The translations under genes and the position numbers were made by a program. The notes under the pieces were generated by a model. That model saw nothing but the letters and a program-made list of their open reading frames with translations. It was not told the DNA's origin and ran no database searches. DNA of 64,000 nucleotides from Oceanospirillaceae bacterium (GTDB lineage: Bacteria; Pseudomonadota; Gammaproteobacteria; Pseudomonadales; Oceanobacteraceae): positions 1 to 64,000 of the forward strand of contig JACKOM010000003.1 in NCBI GenBank assembly GCA_024234265.1. Direction: 5' to 3'. Shown here piece after piece: positions 25,741-38,270 of the stretch; within the stretch, counting starts at the first letter, position 1; each line of letters opens with the position of its first letter.

Positions 25741-25910
25741 TCAGGCATTTTTCTTATCATGACTGTCCGTGTAGTACCCTTTTAACTGATGAAATCCTTC
25801 AAAAAAACATCAGGCGTTTTTTATCATGACTGTCCATGTAAGTTTATTAGCTGATGGAATCTTTCAAAAAACATCAGACGTTTTTCTTATCATGACCATC
25901 CATGTAGTAG
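25741..25910. repeat. REP-like hairpin cluster upstream of the RAYT gene
   Basis: Two clear units at about 25786-25840 and 25851-25907, plus a partial unit at 25741-25775. Each clear unit has CTGATG (or TGATGG) ... ACATCAG, then CGTTTTT, TTATCATGAC and TGTCCATGTA or a close variant, ending near GTAG. They are the reverse complement of the left-hand repeats, so the RAYT gene is bracketed by inverted REP groups. Confidence 0.85.
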
Positions 25911-25922
25911 TCGGTTATGTAG

Positions 25923-26501
25923 TTATGCTGACCCTATATGCCTATTTATTTTACGCTTTAAAAAATCAAGGCCATGTTTTTTAACTAAATATTTTGCATA
26001 AATTATATTAAATGAATGAAATAGCCCCAAAAAAGACATCAATATCCCTGCAAAATGCCATAAGATAAATCCCTTTTCCACATATGATGCATAAGTGCCA
26101 ATTGAAAAGAAAAGTGAGCCCAAAAAAAACAACCTGAGATTATAGGCATTAAAGTAAGCATATATCAGCAGTTTCCTGTAATAGTTTTTAATTCCATCCC
26201 TTATTTTATACGGCTTATATTCACAATATTTTTTCTCGTGCCACGTTCTTAGTTTTATTGCAGTAAGCAAAAAAATAATAAATGGCACAAACAATAAATA
26301 AGAGTTAATCCAGACCAGAGAAATTGAGATTGCCGGCATACTGGCGGCATAGATCCACTCCTTAGCAATTGCCTCCTCCATCTCTTCCTTTCTGCCCGGT
26401 TTAACAATCATGTAAATATCAGGGTCTGTATGATAACTAAAGGGATAGTATCGCCATTCGCCCTTGATTTTTTTGAACTGAATGCCAATATTAATTGTCA
26501 T
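25923..26501 (-). CDS. Four-helix membrane protein, candidate immunity protein of module B
   Basis: A 192-residue protein with four predicted membrane segments at about residues 49-66, 68-84, 122-140 and 144-166, and a basic C-terminus. Its start lies inside the last codons of the toxin-like gene (11-base overlap), so translation is coupled. It is AT-rich compared with the surrounding chromosome. No family recognised. A polytopic inner-membrane protein following a toxin with a membrane-active-looking tip fits immunity against pore formation; this is inference. Confidence 0.6.
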   Translation of the reverse strand: MTINIGIQFKKIKGEWRYYPFSYHTDPDIYMIVKPGRKEEMEEAIAKEWIYAASMPAISISLVWINSYLLFVPFIIFLLTAIKLRTWHEKKYCEYKPYKIRDGIKNYYRKLLIYAYFNAYNLRLFFLGSLFFSIGTYASYVEKGFILWHFAGILMSFLGLFHSFNIIYAKYLVKKHGLDFLKRKINRHIGSA

Positions 26502-28485
26502 TATTTACCCAGTCACTAAGCCCACGAGTAATGTCTTCCCAACCATGCTCGACCATATCACCAAGACCCGAAAAGTAATAGATTCCAGTGCCAATAATCG
26601 CGCCACCACCGTAACCTAGTAAAGCCCCCAGGCCTGAAGGGGAAAATAGTGCAGCTCCTGTGAGCCCGCCCAAATGTGCAGCACCGAACGCACCTCCAGT
26701 CTCCATAGCTGCTCCCGTCATCTGAATAGAGGCTTCTTGAAAGCGATCATATTGATCAGCATCCGCAGGAAGATCCTGAGAATAATAACCACCGACAGTA
26801 TCAAATCCAACACCTGCAACAGCTAATGGAATCCCTGCTGCTCCTAAGCCTTTAACCACATTGCTATTCATGGCAGCGTCTAATGCTTTTGCCGATTGAG
26901 CTGTGGGGGAGCTTATAATATCCCTAGCAGCTTCTAGACTGCTTGCTTTTGCGATACTCGTCATACGATCAAGATGGATCTTAGCTAACCCTGGGTTAGA
27001 GTTCATCGGTGCAATGGCTCCAGCTTTCGCTGCGAACTTAGTAGCTTCTTCAGCAATAGCTTGTACCCCACCTTCTAAAGTCACAAGACCACCACTTTCA
27101 TTAGCCATATATGCCATAGCTTCGGAATGTACCCTCTGTTCTCTAGCAATTTTCTCATGCTCGACTATCTCTGGATTCCTTAAATCAACCCCACCAGCCG
27201 CAACAATCTCGTCAAGCGTCATCGCATCAGAAAACCCCATCCCCGGAATCACAACCTCTTGCCCTACTTGCAAGGCATTGGGATCAACCCCTTCATTCGC
27301 TGCAAGGTATTGCTGAGTTCTTGCTAAGATTTCTTGTTCTGATGCGTTAGTACCTAAATCGGCTTTCGCTAGATCCCAGAAGGTATCGCCAGACTGTACT
27401 TTATACATGTTGGAATTGTTGCTTGAGCTGAATTCCAAGGAGCCCATCTGACGGTCACTTAACAAGCGTGCGCTCGTAAACTGTGTGCTAATGACATTAT
27501 CAATCGCCTCCGCACTGGTCACAAAGTCCGTGGTATTACCGGCTATATTCAAACTAAAACCAAAGTTCTCACCGCTGGCCGAGAAGTCTTTCAACAGTTC
27601 ACGGGCCACCATGCCCCCTTCATCGAAGCGGAAGTCTTGTACGCCCATGCGTTGTTCCATAACAGAGGCAACCGCATGACCTTGTTCTTCCAGGTATACG
27701 CCCAGCAGTTTCGCGGTGGCATCCATATCGCCAGAGGCGGCTTGGTCGTATAAGTCTTTATCCAGCCGAATTTCATTATTTTCTGCATCAAAGGCACCGT
27801 AGACTTTATTGCCATCGGCGTCTTTTTGACCTTCCATGAACTTAATAGTCGGTGTCGGCACTGTGCCATCGGCCATGTCTTGTTTTAGCTGTTTCAGTTC
27901 TGTCTCGGTCATACCTGGGTTTTGACGAGCCAATTCATCCACGGCTAGATCACGAATGGTGTTTTCGAAGTTGCGAGCTTGCTGGGCTTTTTGGCGATCT
28001 GCGATATTTTGAGCTTTAAAGCTCTCAGCCGCTTGACCAAGCCTGGACTCTTTTAATGCCTGGGTTGTAAGCCCGCCCACTTCCTGGCCAACAGCATTCG
28101 CAAAATAATCGATGGCTAAATCTTTATCATCCAGCTGATCATACATGGCACCACTGATGGCCAATTGTGCACCTAATCTAGCCGTTATATTTTGCAGGCT
28201 GAATTTAGCTTCACCTTCGCCACCAATTCCACCAGCGGCGGCAGATAAGGTATTACCAACGGCCATGATGTAATCGTCAGACGTGATTTCATCACCATTG
28301 ATTGCTTTTTCAGCTAAGCCCAACCATGGGGAGGCATAATCACCATAATCGGCGATAACCTCTGCGGTCTTATCAAAACCAAAATCTCCGGCCAATGGCG
28401 CTGCCGCCATCAACAGCCCCGACCAGTTAGTGATCTTGCCGTCGTTGGCTTCCCGTTGTTGATAGGCTTTATAAGCAACATTCAA
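26491..28485 (-). CDS. Orphan polymorphic-toxin-like protein with glycine-rich membrane-active tip (module B)
   Basis: An open frame of 664 codons that begins with the same TTG-initiated sequence as module A and lacks a convincing ribosome-binding site. Its first about 330 residues differ from module A at one position (Gly to Glu). A LysM domain follows at about 361-416 (YKVQSGDTFWDLAKADL), related to but clearly diverged from that of module A. The C-terminal about 120 residues are unrelated to module A and contain Gly/Ala-rich hydrophobic stretches (GLGAAGIPLAVAGVGFDTVGG and GALLGYGGGAIIGTGIYYFSG) like glycine-zipper hairpins, which suggests membrane insertion. It is transcribed in the same direction as the rRNA operon, about 230 bases past the 5S gene. 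Confidence 0.72.
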   Translation of the reverse strand: MNVAYKAYQQREANDGKITNWSGLLMAAAPLAGDFGFDKTAEVIADYGDYASPWLGLAEKAINGDEITSDDYIMAVGNTLSAAAGGIGGEGEAKFSLQNITARLGAQLAISGAMYDQLDDKDLAIDYFANAVGQEVGGLTTQALKESRLGQAAESFKAQNIADRQKAQQARNFENTIRDLAVDELARQNPGMTETELKQLKQDMADGTVPTPTIKFMEGQKDADGNKVYGAFDAENNEIRLDKDLYDQAASGDMDATAKLLGVYLEEQGHAVASVMEQRMGVQDFRFDEGGMVARELLKDFSASGENFGFSLNIAGNTTDFVTSAEAIDNVISTQFTSARLLSDRQMGSLEFSSSNNSNMYKVQSGDTFWDLAKADLGTNASEQEILARTQQYLAANEGVDPNALQVGQEVVIPGMGFSDAMTLDEIVAAGGVDLRNPEIVEHEKIAREQRVHSEAMAYMANESGGLVTLEGGVQAIAEEATKFAAKAGAIAPMNSNPGLAKIHLDRMTSIAKASSLEAARDIISSPTAQSAKALDAAMNSNVVKGLGAAGIPLAVAGVGFDTVGGYYSQDLPADADQYDRFQEASIQMTGAAMETGGAFGAAHLGGLTGAALFSPSGLGALLGYGGGAIIGTGIYYFSGLGDMVEHGWEDITRGLSDWVNNDN

Positions 28486-28711
28486 TGCGGTTTAACGGGC
28501 TACAAGGCGAATGCCTTAATCAGCATATAGTTTCTGCACCTTCGTCCCTGAGAGGCATGAAAACAAAAAGGCCCTGTTGGGCCTTTTTTGGATGCGTGTC
28601 GGATGCTCAGATGAGCGAACCTTAGCCGCGGTTTTAACTCAGGTGGTTTTAATCCACTTTCTCGCGCGCAATAAAAAACCCGAACTGGTCTCCCAGCTCG
28701 GGTTTCTTATT
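27496..28711 (-). repeat. Arm B of the 1,216-bp inverted duplication
   Basis: The reverse complement of arm A (21345-22560). It begins within a few bases of the 5S rRNA 3' end, contains the rRNA terminator and a second terminator, and ends 330 codons into module B. Because the rRNA terminator belongs here by function, arm B is probably the original and arm A the copy. Confidence 0.93.
28670..28706 (-). terminator. rRNA-operon terminator
   Basis: On the minus strand GAAACCCGAGCTGG-gaga-CCAGTTCGGGTTTTTT, a strong hairpin with a T-run, 12 bases after the 5S gene. A second hairpin (AAAAAGGCCC-aaca-GGGCCTTTTT, about 28562-28586) follows downstream. Both are copied at 21.35-21.5 kb. Confidence 0.9.
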
Positions 28712-28718
28712 TATTAGG

Positions 28719-28837
28719 TGCTTGACGATGACCTACTCTCACATGGGGAGACCCCACACTACCATCGGCGATACATCGTTTCACTTCTGAGTTCGGGATG
28801 GGATCAGGTGGTTCCAATGCTCTATTGTCGTCAAGCA
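28719..28837 (-). rRNA. rrf: 5S ribosomal RNA
   Basis: About 119 bases starting TGCTTGACGACAATAGAGC and ending GGTCATCGTCAAGCA, so the terminal helix is complete. Internal landmarks are GAACCACCTGATCCCATCCC and CCGATGGTAGTGTGGGG. It follows 23S with a spacer of about 135 bases that holds no tRNA. Confidence 0.96.
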
Positions 28838-28973
28838 ATTCGGTTTGGAGTCCAGTACGTCTTATGGCCTTGGCCGCATACCTTCTTCCGAATGCTTGGA
28901 GTCGATTCTACGTAATAATCATTCACAATCCGTGCTTCGCTGTCTCAGCGCACACCCCTCGTTTGGGTGTTAT

Positions 28974-31866
<2,893 letters not shown>

Positions 31867-32061
31867 ACCCCAAACGCACTCAATGAGTGTTTCAAGGATA
31901 CATGTCGCAACTTCGACAACACATTGCGCCGGATTGCGCTTGATTATTACTTTTTTGAATCGATTCCAAATTTTTAAAGAGCATCCGATAACACGCTTTA
32001 GCGTATTATCAAGAGTCATATAATTCGTGTGAGTACTTAGCCGGAAGCAGTGGAGTTCGTT
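31867..32061 (-). other. 16S-23S internal transcribed spacer without tRNA
   Basis: About 195 bases. I find no tRNA-like cloverleaf and no T-arm motif on the transcribed strand, so the usual tRNA-Ile/Ala genes are missing here. A boxA-like antitermination sequence, TGCTCTTTAAAAATTTGG, lies near 31967-31984. The 16S processing stem's 3' side (GCTAAGTACTCACACGAATT, about 32014-32043) pairs with the leader at 33690-33719. Confidence 0.8.
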
Positions 32062-33583
<1,522 letters not shown>

Positions 33584-34110
33584 AAATCATGCGACGCGGA
33601 ATTTGCGTCTATTTTCTTGCTCAAGTACAAAACTACTGAATTAACAGTGGTTCTTACTCGATATGCTTTTGATCTCTCATCTGCATTCCGGTAAGTACCC
33701 ACACGAATTACATGAATTCTTTTTTAAAGACCAGATCGCCGCTCGGGTCGATCTTTTTGCTTCTCTCGAAGCGGGATGCGCATTCTACCGAATCACATCT
33801 CTTTGTCAACAACTTATTTTCAATTTTTGTTTTGATTTCAGTTGTTTAGCGAACTTCAGATTTCGTCTTTCGACTCTCCTTTCGTTCAGCGAGGCGCGCA
33901 TTATAAGGACTTAACCTGCTGCGTCAACCGCTTTTTAAAACTCTTTTTCAGATCACCTAGCTTTCAGAAAATTCGCTTTAAATTCAACAACTTAGCTTTG
34001 TTTGCGTCGTCGTTGTGGGGGCGCATTATAGAGACTTGGACATTCTGCGCAAGTCCTTTTTGTAAATATTTTACAAATTTATTACTGCGCCCGATTTAGG
34101 CTGTTTTTCG
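33584..34110 (-). promoter_or_regulatory. rRNA-operon leader with three tandem promoters
   Basis: No gene is present. On the minus strand three promoters are readable: P1 TTGCGC-N16-TATAAT (34047-34052, 34025-34030), P2 TTGACG-N16-TATAAT (33922-33927, 33900-33905) and P3 TTGACA-N16-TAGAAT (33804-33809, 33782-33787). All three have 16-base spacers and start-region sequences GCGC(C/G/A), the GC-rich discriminator linked to stringent control. A boxA-like TGGTCTTTAAAA lies near 33721-33735. The 5' side of the 16S processing stem is at 33690-33719. Confidence 0.85.
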
Positions 34111-34120
34111 TACAGTAAAA

Positions 34121-34150
34121 AACAAAAACCGCCCTTAGGCGGTTTTTGTT
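34121..34150 (-). terminator. Terminator after the first acyl-CoA dehydrogenase gene
   Basis: AACAAAAACCGCC-ctta-GGCGGTTTTTGTT, a symmetrical hairpin with A/T runs, 22 bases past the stop at 34172. It separates the gene from the rRNA promoters. Confidence 0.85.
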
Positions 34151-34171
34151 TTGCGCTTATCGCTGATGCAA

Positions 34172-35956
34172 TCAGAACTGCTCGGCAGTCATCATGTACA
34201 GGGATTCAGCGCCACCTTTCACGGCTGCAGTTAAGGAAATATAACGTGGCAGCAGACGGGCGATGAAGAAACGGGCAGTTGCCAGTTTAGTATCGTAGAA
34301 AGGCTCAGTGCCGGCTTTTGGCAGAGCAGCTTTAGCCATCATGGCGTACATATAAGCAAAGCTGGTGTAACCAAATACCTGCAGGTATTCAACGGAAGAC
34401 GCACCGATTTCGTTGGCATCATCTTTCGCTTTGGCCATGATCCACTGGGTCAGATCATTGAGGTTCACCATAGCCGCTTTCAGCGGATTGATGAATTCAG
34501 CCATTGCTGCATCACCTTCACAGGTCGCAATGAAAGCATTGATGTCAGCTTCGTAAGTTTTCAGGAACGCGCCACCGTTAGCAGCAATCTTACGGCCGAT
34601 CAGGTCCAGGGACTGGATACCGTTGGTGCCTTCATAGATCTGGGTAATACGAATATCACGTACGTGTTGCTCCTGGCCCCACTCACGGATGAAACCGTGG
34701 CCACCAAATACCTGCTGACCTGCGATTGCAGATTCCAGGGCGGTATCGGTCAGGAAGGCTTTAACCACTGGGGTTAACAGAGCAATCATGTCTTCTGCGT
34801 GTTTTTTCTCTTCCGCGTCATCACTGAACTTGGAGATATCCAGCCATTTGGATGCATAGGTAGAGAACGCACGACCACCTTCAGTCAGTGCACGCATGGT
34901 CATCAGCATACGACGCACATCAGGGTGAACAATGATTGGGTCAGCCGCTTTTTCTGGCTGTTGCGGACCCGTTGGCGCACGGCTCTGGATGCGGTCTTTG
35001 GCGTATACAACAGCGTTCTGGTAAGAGTTTTCAGCAGCGCCGATACCCTGAATACCTACCGCTACACGCTCGTAGTTCATCATGGTGAACATAGCGGCCA
35101 GACCTTTGTTGATCTCACCTACTAACCAGCCTTTAGCACCGTCGAAGTTCATTACACAGGTAGCAGAAGCTTTGATACCCATTTTCTTCTCAATGGAACC
35201 ACAGCTGAACTGGTTACGCGCACCGAGGGAACCGTCTTCGTTCACCAGGAATTTTGGCACCAGGAACAGGGAGATACCTTTAGGGCCAGCCGGAGCATCC
35301 GGCAGTTTAGCCAGCACTAAGTGGATGATGTTCTCAGCCATGTCGTGCTCACCCCAGGTGATGAAAATCTTAGTACCTGTGATGTTGTAAGAACCGTCAG
35401 CCTGAGGCTCGGCTTTGGTACGGATAATACCTAAGTCAGTACCGCAGTGAGGCTCGGTCAGATCCATTGCACCCGCCCACTGGCCGGAGTACATGTTTGG
35501 CAGATATTTTTCTTTCAGTTCCTGGGAACCGTGGGCGTTCAGTGCCAGGGCTGCACCGGCGGTCAGCATAGGCGCCAGACCGAAGGACATGTTGGAACCC
35601 TGCATCATTTCTTCAACCTGGCCCACCAGCATTTTTGGCATGCCCATGCCGCCGAATTCTGGGTTACCACCTAAACCACCCCAGCCGCCTTCGCTGTAGG
35701 TTTGGTAGGCTTCTTTAAAACCGTGGGGAGCAGTTACATTGCCGTTGTCCCACTTAGAACCTTCTTCATCCGCTTCGCGGTTTAACGGGGCCAGCACCTG
35801 GCCTGCAATTTTACCGGCTTCTTCTAAGATCGCATCGGCAGTATCAGGGTCCACAGTCTCAGCCAGACGTGGCAGTGAGGCCCACAGTTTGTCAGCTTCA
35901 AAAACTTCATTCAGCAAAAAGCGCATGTCGCGCAGGGGAGCATTGTACTCAGCCAT
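34172..35956 (-). CDS. Acyl-CoA dehydrogenase, large FadE-like form
   Basis: A 594-residue flavoprotein of the long acyl-CoA dehydrogenase type (about 600 residues with an extra C-terminal domain), which also includes methylthiopropanoyl-CoA dehydrogenases. It contains AMDLTEPHCGTDLGIIRTKA (FAD/substrate region), GTKIFITWGEHDM, and VFGGHGFIREWGQEQHVRDIRITQIYEGTNGIQSLDL. It should introduce the 2,3-double bond in acyl-CoA during beta-oxidation; chain-length preference cannot be read. The next gene upstream is a paralogue, separated by a terminator. Confidence 0.88.
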   Translation of the reverse strand: MAEYNAPLRDMRFLLNEVFEADKLWASLPRLAETVDPDTADAILEEAGKIAGQVLAPLNREADEEGSKWDNGNVTAPHGFKEAYQTYSEGGWGGLGGNPEFGGMGMPKMLVGQVEEMMQGSNMSFGLAPMLTAGAALALNAHGSQELKEKYLPNMYSGQWAGAMDLTEPHCGTDLGIIRTKAEPQADGSYNITGTKIFITWGEHDMAENIIHLVLAKLPDAPAGPKGISLFLVPKFLVNEDGSLGARNQFSCGSIEKKMGIKASATCVMNFDGAKGWLVGEINKGLAAMFTMMNYERVAVGIQGIGAAENSYQNAVVYAKDRIQSRAPTGPQQPEKAADPIIVHPDVRRMLMTMRALTEGGRAFSTYASKWLDISKFSDDAEEKKHAEDMIALLTPVVKAFLTDTALESAIAGQQVFGGHGFIREWGQEQHVRDIRITQIYEGTNGIQSLDLIGRKIAANGGAFLKTYEADINAFIATCEGDAAMAEFINPLKAAMVNLNDLTQWIMAKAKDDANEIGASSVEYLQVFGYTSFAYMYAMMAKAALPKAGTEPFYDTKLATARFFIARLLPRYISLTAAVKGGAESLYMMTAEQF

Positions 35957-36126
35957 GTTATTTCCTCTGTCCTGGTTTGGGCGGCAAGAAACTGTGTCGA
36001 GCCCGTTAAAGCGGCTGGCATTCTACATCAAGCCAACGGATTTCGCGCGTTTTTGACTGGCGCGTGTCCGCTTTTACGTGAAGCTACGGGCAACAGACCT
36101 GCAAACCCGGTTTTTTTGAATCGTTA

Positions 36127-36160
36127 TAAACAAAAAAACCGCGCCGAAACGCGGTTTTTT
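36127..36160 (-). terminator. Terminator after the second acyl-CoA dehydrogenase gene
   Basis: AAACAAAAAAACCGCG-ccgaaa-CGCGGTTTTTTTG, 14 bases past the stop at 36174. The two dehydrogenase genes therefore probably have separate transcripts. Confidence 0.85.
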
Positions 36161-36173
36161 TGTGAGCCGAACA

Positions 36174-37979
36174 TTAGAACGCGAAGTGATCCTGTTCTAA
36201 TGACATCAGGCTGTCAGCACCGGCCAGCATGGTAACTGCGTGGGCACGGGTACGTGGCAGGATACGCTGGAAGTAGAAACGCGCGGTTTTGATTTTCGCG
36301 TTGTAGAAGTCCACTTCGGTAGTACCTTCAGCCAGTTTGGTCTGGGCGATGTAAGCCATACGGGCCCACAGGAATGCCAGGGTGGCGTAACCAGAGTACA
36401 TCAGGTAATCAACAGAAGCAGAACCTACTTCATCGCGGTTCTTCATCGCAGACATACCCACTTTCATGGTCAGGTCGCCCCACTCTTTGTTGATGGCGTT
36501 TAACGGCTCGATGAATTCTTTCATCTCAGCGTTGCCTTCAACGGACTGGGCAAACTTGTGAACGATCTTGGTGAAGTTCTTCAGGGATTGGCCCTGAGTC
36601 ATCAGCACTTTACGGCCTAACAGATCCAGTGCCTGGATACCGGTAGTACCTTCATAGATACACGCGATCTTGGTATCACGTACCAGCTGTTCCATGCCCC
36701 ACTCGGCGATGAAACCGTGGCCACCGAATACCTGTACACCCAGGTTGGTAGACTCGTAACCCACTTCGGTCAGGAATGCCTTAGCGATTGGGGTCAGGAA
36801 GCCCAGCAATTCGTCAGCAGCTTTACGCGCTTCTTCAGACTCAGCACCGTGAACGATGTCGTTCTGTTGTGCAGTCAGGTAAACCAGCGCACGGCCACCT
36901 TCAGCGAAAGCTTTCTGGGTCAGCAGCATACGACGTACGTCAGGGTGAACGATGATTGGGTCAGCAGCTTTCTCTGGTGCCTTAGGACCAGTTAAAGAAC
37001 GCATAGCCAGACGGTCTTTCGCGTACGCCAGAGCGCCCTGGAAAGAAGCTTCAGCAGCGGTAGAACCCTGCAGAGCGGTACCGATACGGGCAGTGTTCAT
37101 GAAGGTGAACATGCAGTTCAGACCTTTGTTTTCTGGGCCGATTAACCAACCTTTAGCGCCGTCGAAGTTCATGACGCAGGTAGCGTTACCGTGGATACCC
37201 ATTTTGTGTTCGATAGAACCACAAACTACTTTGTTGCGCTCGCCTGGGTTGCCGTTGGCATCTGGCAGGAACTTAGGAACGATGAACAGAGAGATACCTT
37301 TGGTACCTTCTGGAGCACCTGGCAGACGGGCCAGAACGATGTGAACAATGTTGTCCACCATGTCGTGCTCACCGGCAGAGATGAAGATTTTGCTACCAGT
37401 GATGGCATAAGAACCATCCGCGTTTGGCTCAGCTTTGGTTTTCAGGATACCCAGGTCAGAACCACAGTGGGATTCGGTCAGACACATGGTGCCAGTCCAC
37501 TCACCGGAAACCAGTTTGGTCAGGTAAGTTTCTTTCTGCTCAGGGGTACCGTGCAGAGAGATAGTGTTCATTGCGCCGTGGGACAGGCCTGGGTACATAC
37601 CCCAAGACCAGTTAGAAGAACCCACCATTTCAGACATCACGATGCCCAGGGACTCAGGTAAACCCTGACCGCCGTGCTCTGGATCGTGAGCCAGTGAAGG
37701 CCAGCCGCCTTCTACGAATTGTTTGTAAGCTTCTTTGAAGCCTTTTGGCGTGGTTACGCTGCCGTCTTCGTGACGGGTACAACCTTCGATGTCACCAATA
37801 CGGTTCAGTGGAGACAGAACGTTTTCACAGAATTTCGCACCTTCGTTGATGATTGCATCAACCATGTCTGGAGTGGCTACATCAGCGTACGCAGGCAGGT
37901 TAGCGTAGTGAGCAGGAGTATCCAGCAGTTCGTCCATTACGAATTTAATGTCACGTAAGGGGGCTTTGTATTGTGGCAT
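36174..37979 (-). CDS. Acyl-CoA dehydrogenase, large FadE-like form (paralogue)
   Basis: A 601-residue paralogue of the gene downstream. It has MCLTESHCGSDLGILKTKA, GSKIFISAGEHDM, VFGGHGFIAEWGMEQLVRDTKIACIYEGTTGIQALDL and the long C-terminal domain. The ATG at 37979 (MPQYKAPLRDIKF) has AGAGGTC upstream; the open frame runs on to 38153 through the promoter and is not coding there. A strong promoter with a PsrA-like operator lies at 38093-38137, implying control by long-chain fatty acids. Confidence 0.9.
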   Translation of the reverse strand: MPQYKAPLRDIKFVMDELLDTPAHYANLPAYADVATPDMVDAIINEGAKFCENVLSPLNRIGDIEGCTRHEDGSVTTPKGFKEAYKQFVEGGWPSLAHDPEHGGQGLPESLGIVMSEMVGSSNWSWGMYPGLSHGAMNTISLHGTPEQKETYLTKLVSGEWTGTMCLTESHCGSDLGILKTKAEPNADGSYAITGSKIFISAGEHDMVDNIVHIVLARLPGAPEGTKGISLFIVPKFLPDANGNPGERNKVVCGSIEHKMGIHGNATCVMNFDGAKGWLIGPENKGLNCMFTFMNTARIGTALQGSTAAEASFQGALAYAKDRLAMRSLTGPKAPEKAADPIIVHPDVRRMLLTQKAFAEGGRALVYLTAQQNDIVHGAESEEARKAADELLGFLTPIAKAFLTEVGYESTNLGVQVFGGHGFIAEWGMEQLVRDTKIACIYEGTTGIQALDLLGRKVLMTQGQSLKNFTKIVHKFAQSVEGNAEMKEFIEPLNAINKEWGDLTMKVGMSAMKNRDEVGSASVDYLMYSGYATLAFLWARMAYIAQTKLAEGTTEVDFYNAKIKTARFYFQRILPRTRAHAVTMLAGADSLMSLEQDHFAF

Positions 37980-38092
37980 ATCAGATGACCTCTTCAGCCT
38001 AGCGTCACGGTTATGGGGTAGATCGTTGTCACTGCTACCCAGGTTAACTGGTTGGGTTGCCGTGTTACGGGCGCAGGTATCCCAACCTCCAG

Positions 38093-38137
38093 TCAAACAA
38101 GTGTTTGAAACATACGTTTGCCACCAGAACTTGTCAA
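38093..38137 (-). promoter_or_regulatory. Promoter and PsrA-like operator of the acyl-CoA dehydrogenase gene
   Basis: On the minus strand TTGACA (38132-38137), 17 bases, then TATGTT (38109-38114). Immediately downstream is the perfect inverted repeat TCAAAC-ACTT-GTTTGA (38093-38108), which matches the PsrA box known from Pseudomonas (G/C-AAAC-N2-4-GTTT-G/C). PsrA represses beta-oxidation genes and is released by long-chain acyl groups. The site position over the start region fits repression. No psrA gene lies in the window. Confidence 0.7.
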
Positions 38138-38270
38138 GCAAAATCCAGCGCACACCTGCTCAATAAACGACCAAGTATAGGGCAAATCCCAGTGGTGGTT
38201 TATTTGCTCAGAATACGTGCAAATGCCCGTTTCAGCTCACTGTACGGGCAGAGGAAATACACAGGGGGAA

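Noticed and set aside
37980..38153. 58-residue N-terminal extension of the second acyl-CoA dehydrogenase
   Set aside because: It would cover a strong promoter and operator; the ATG at 37979 has a ribosome-binding site and matches the family N-terminus.
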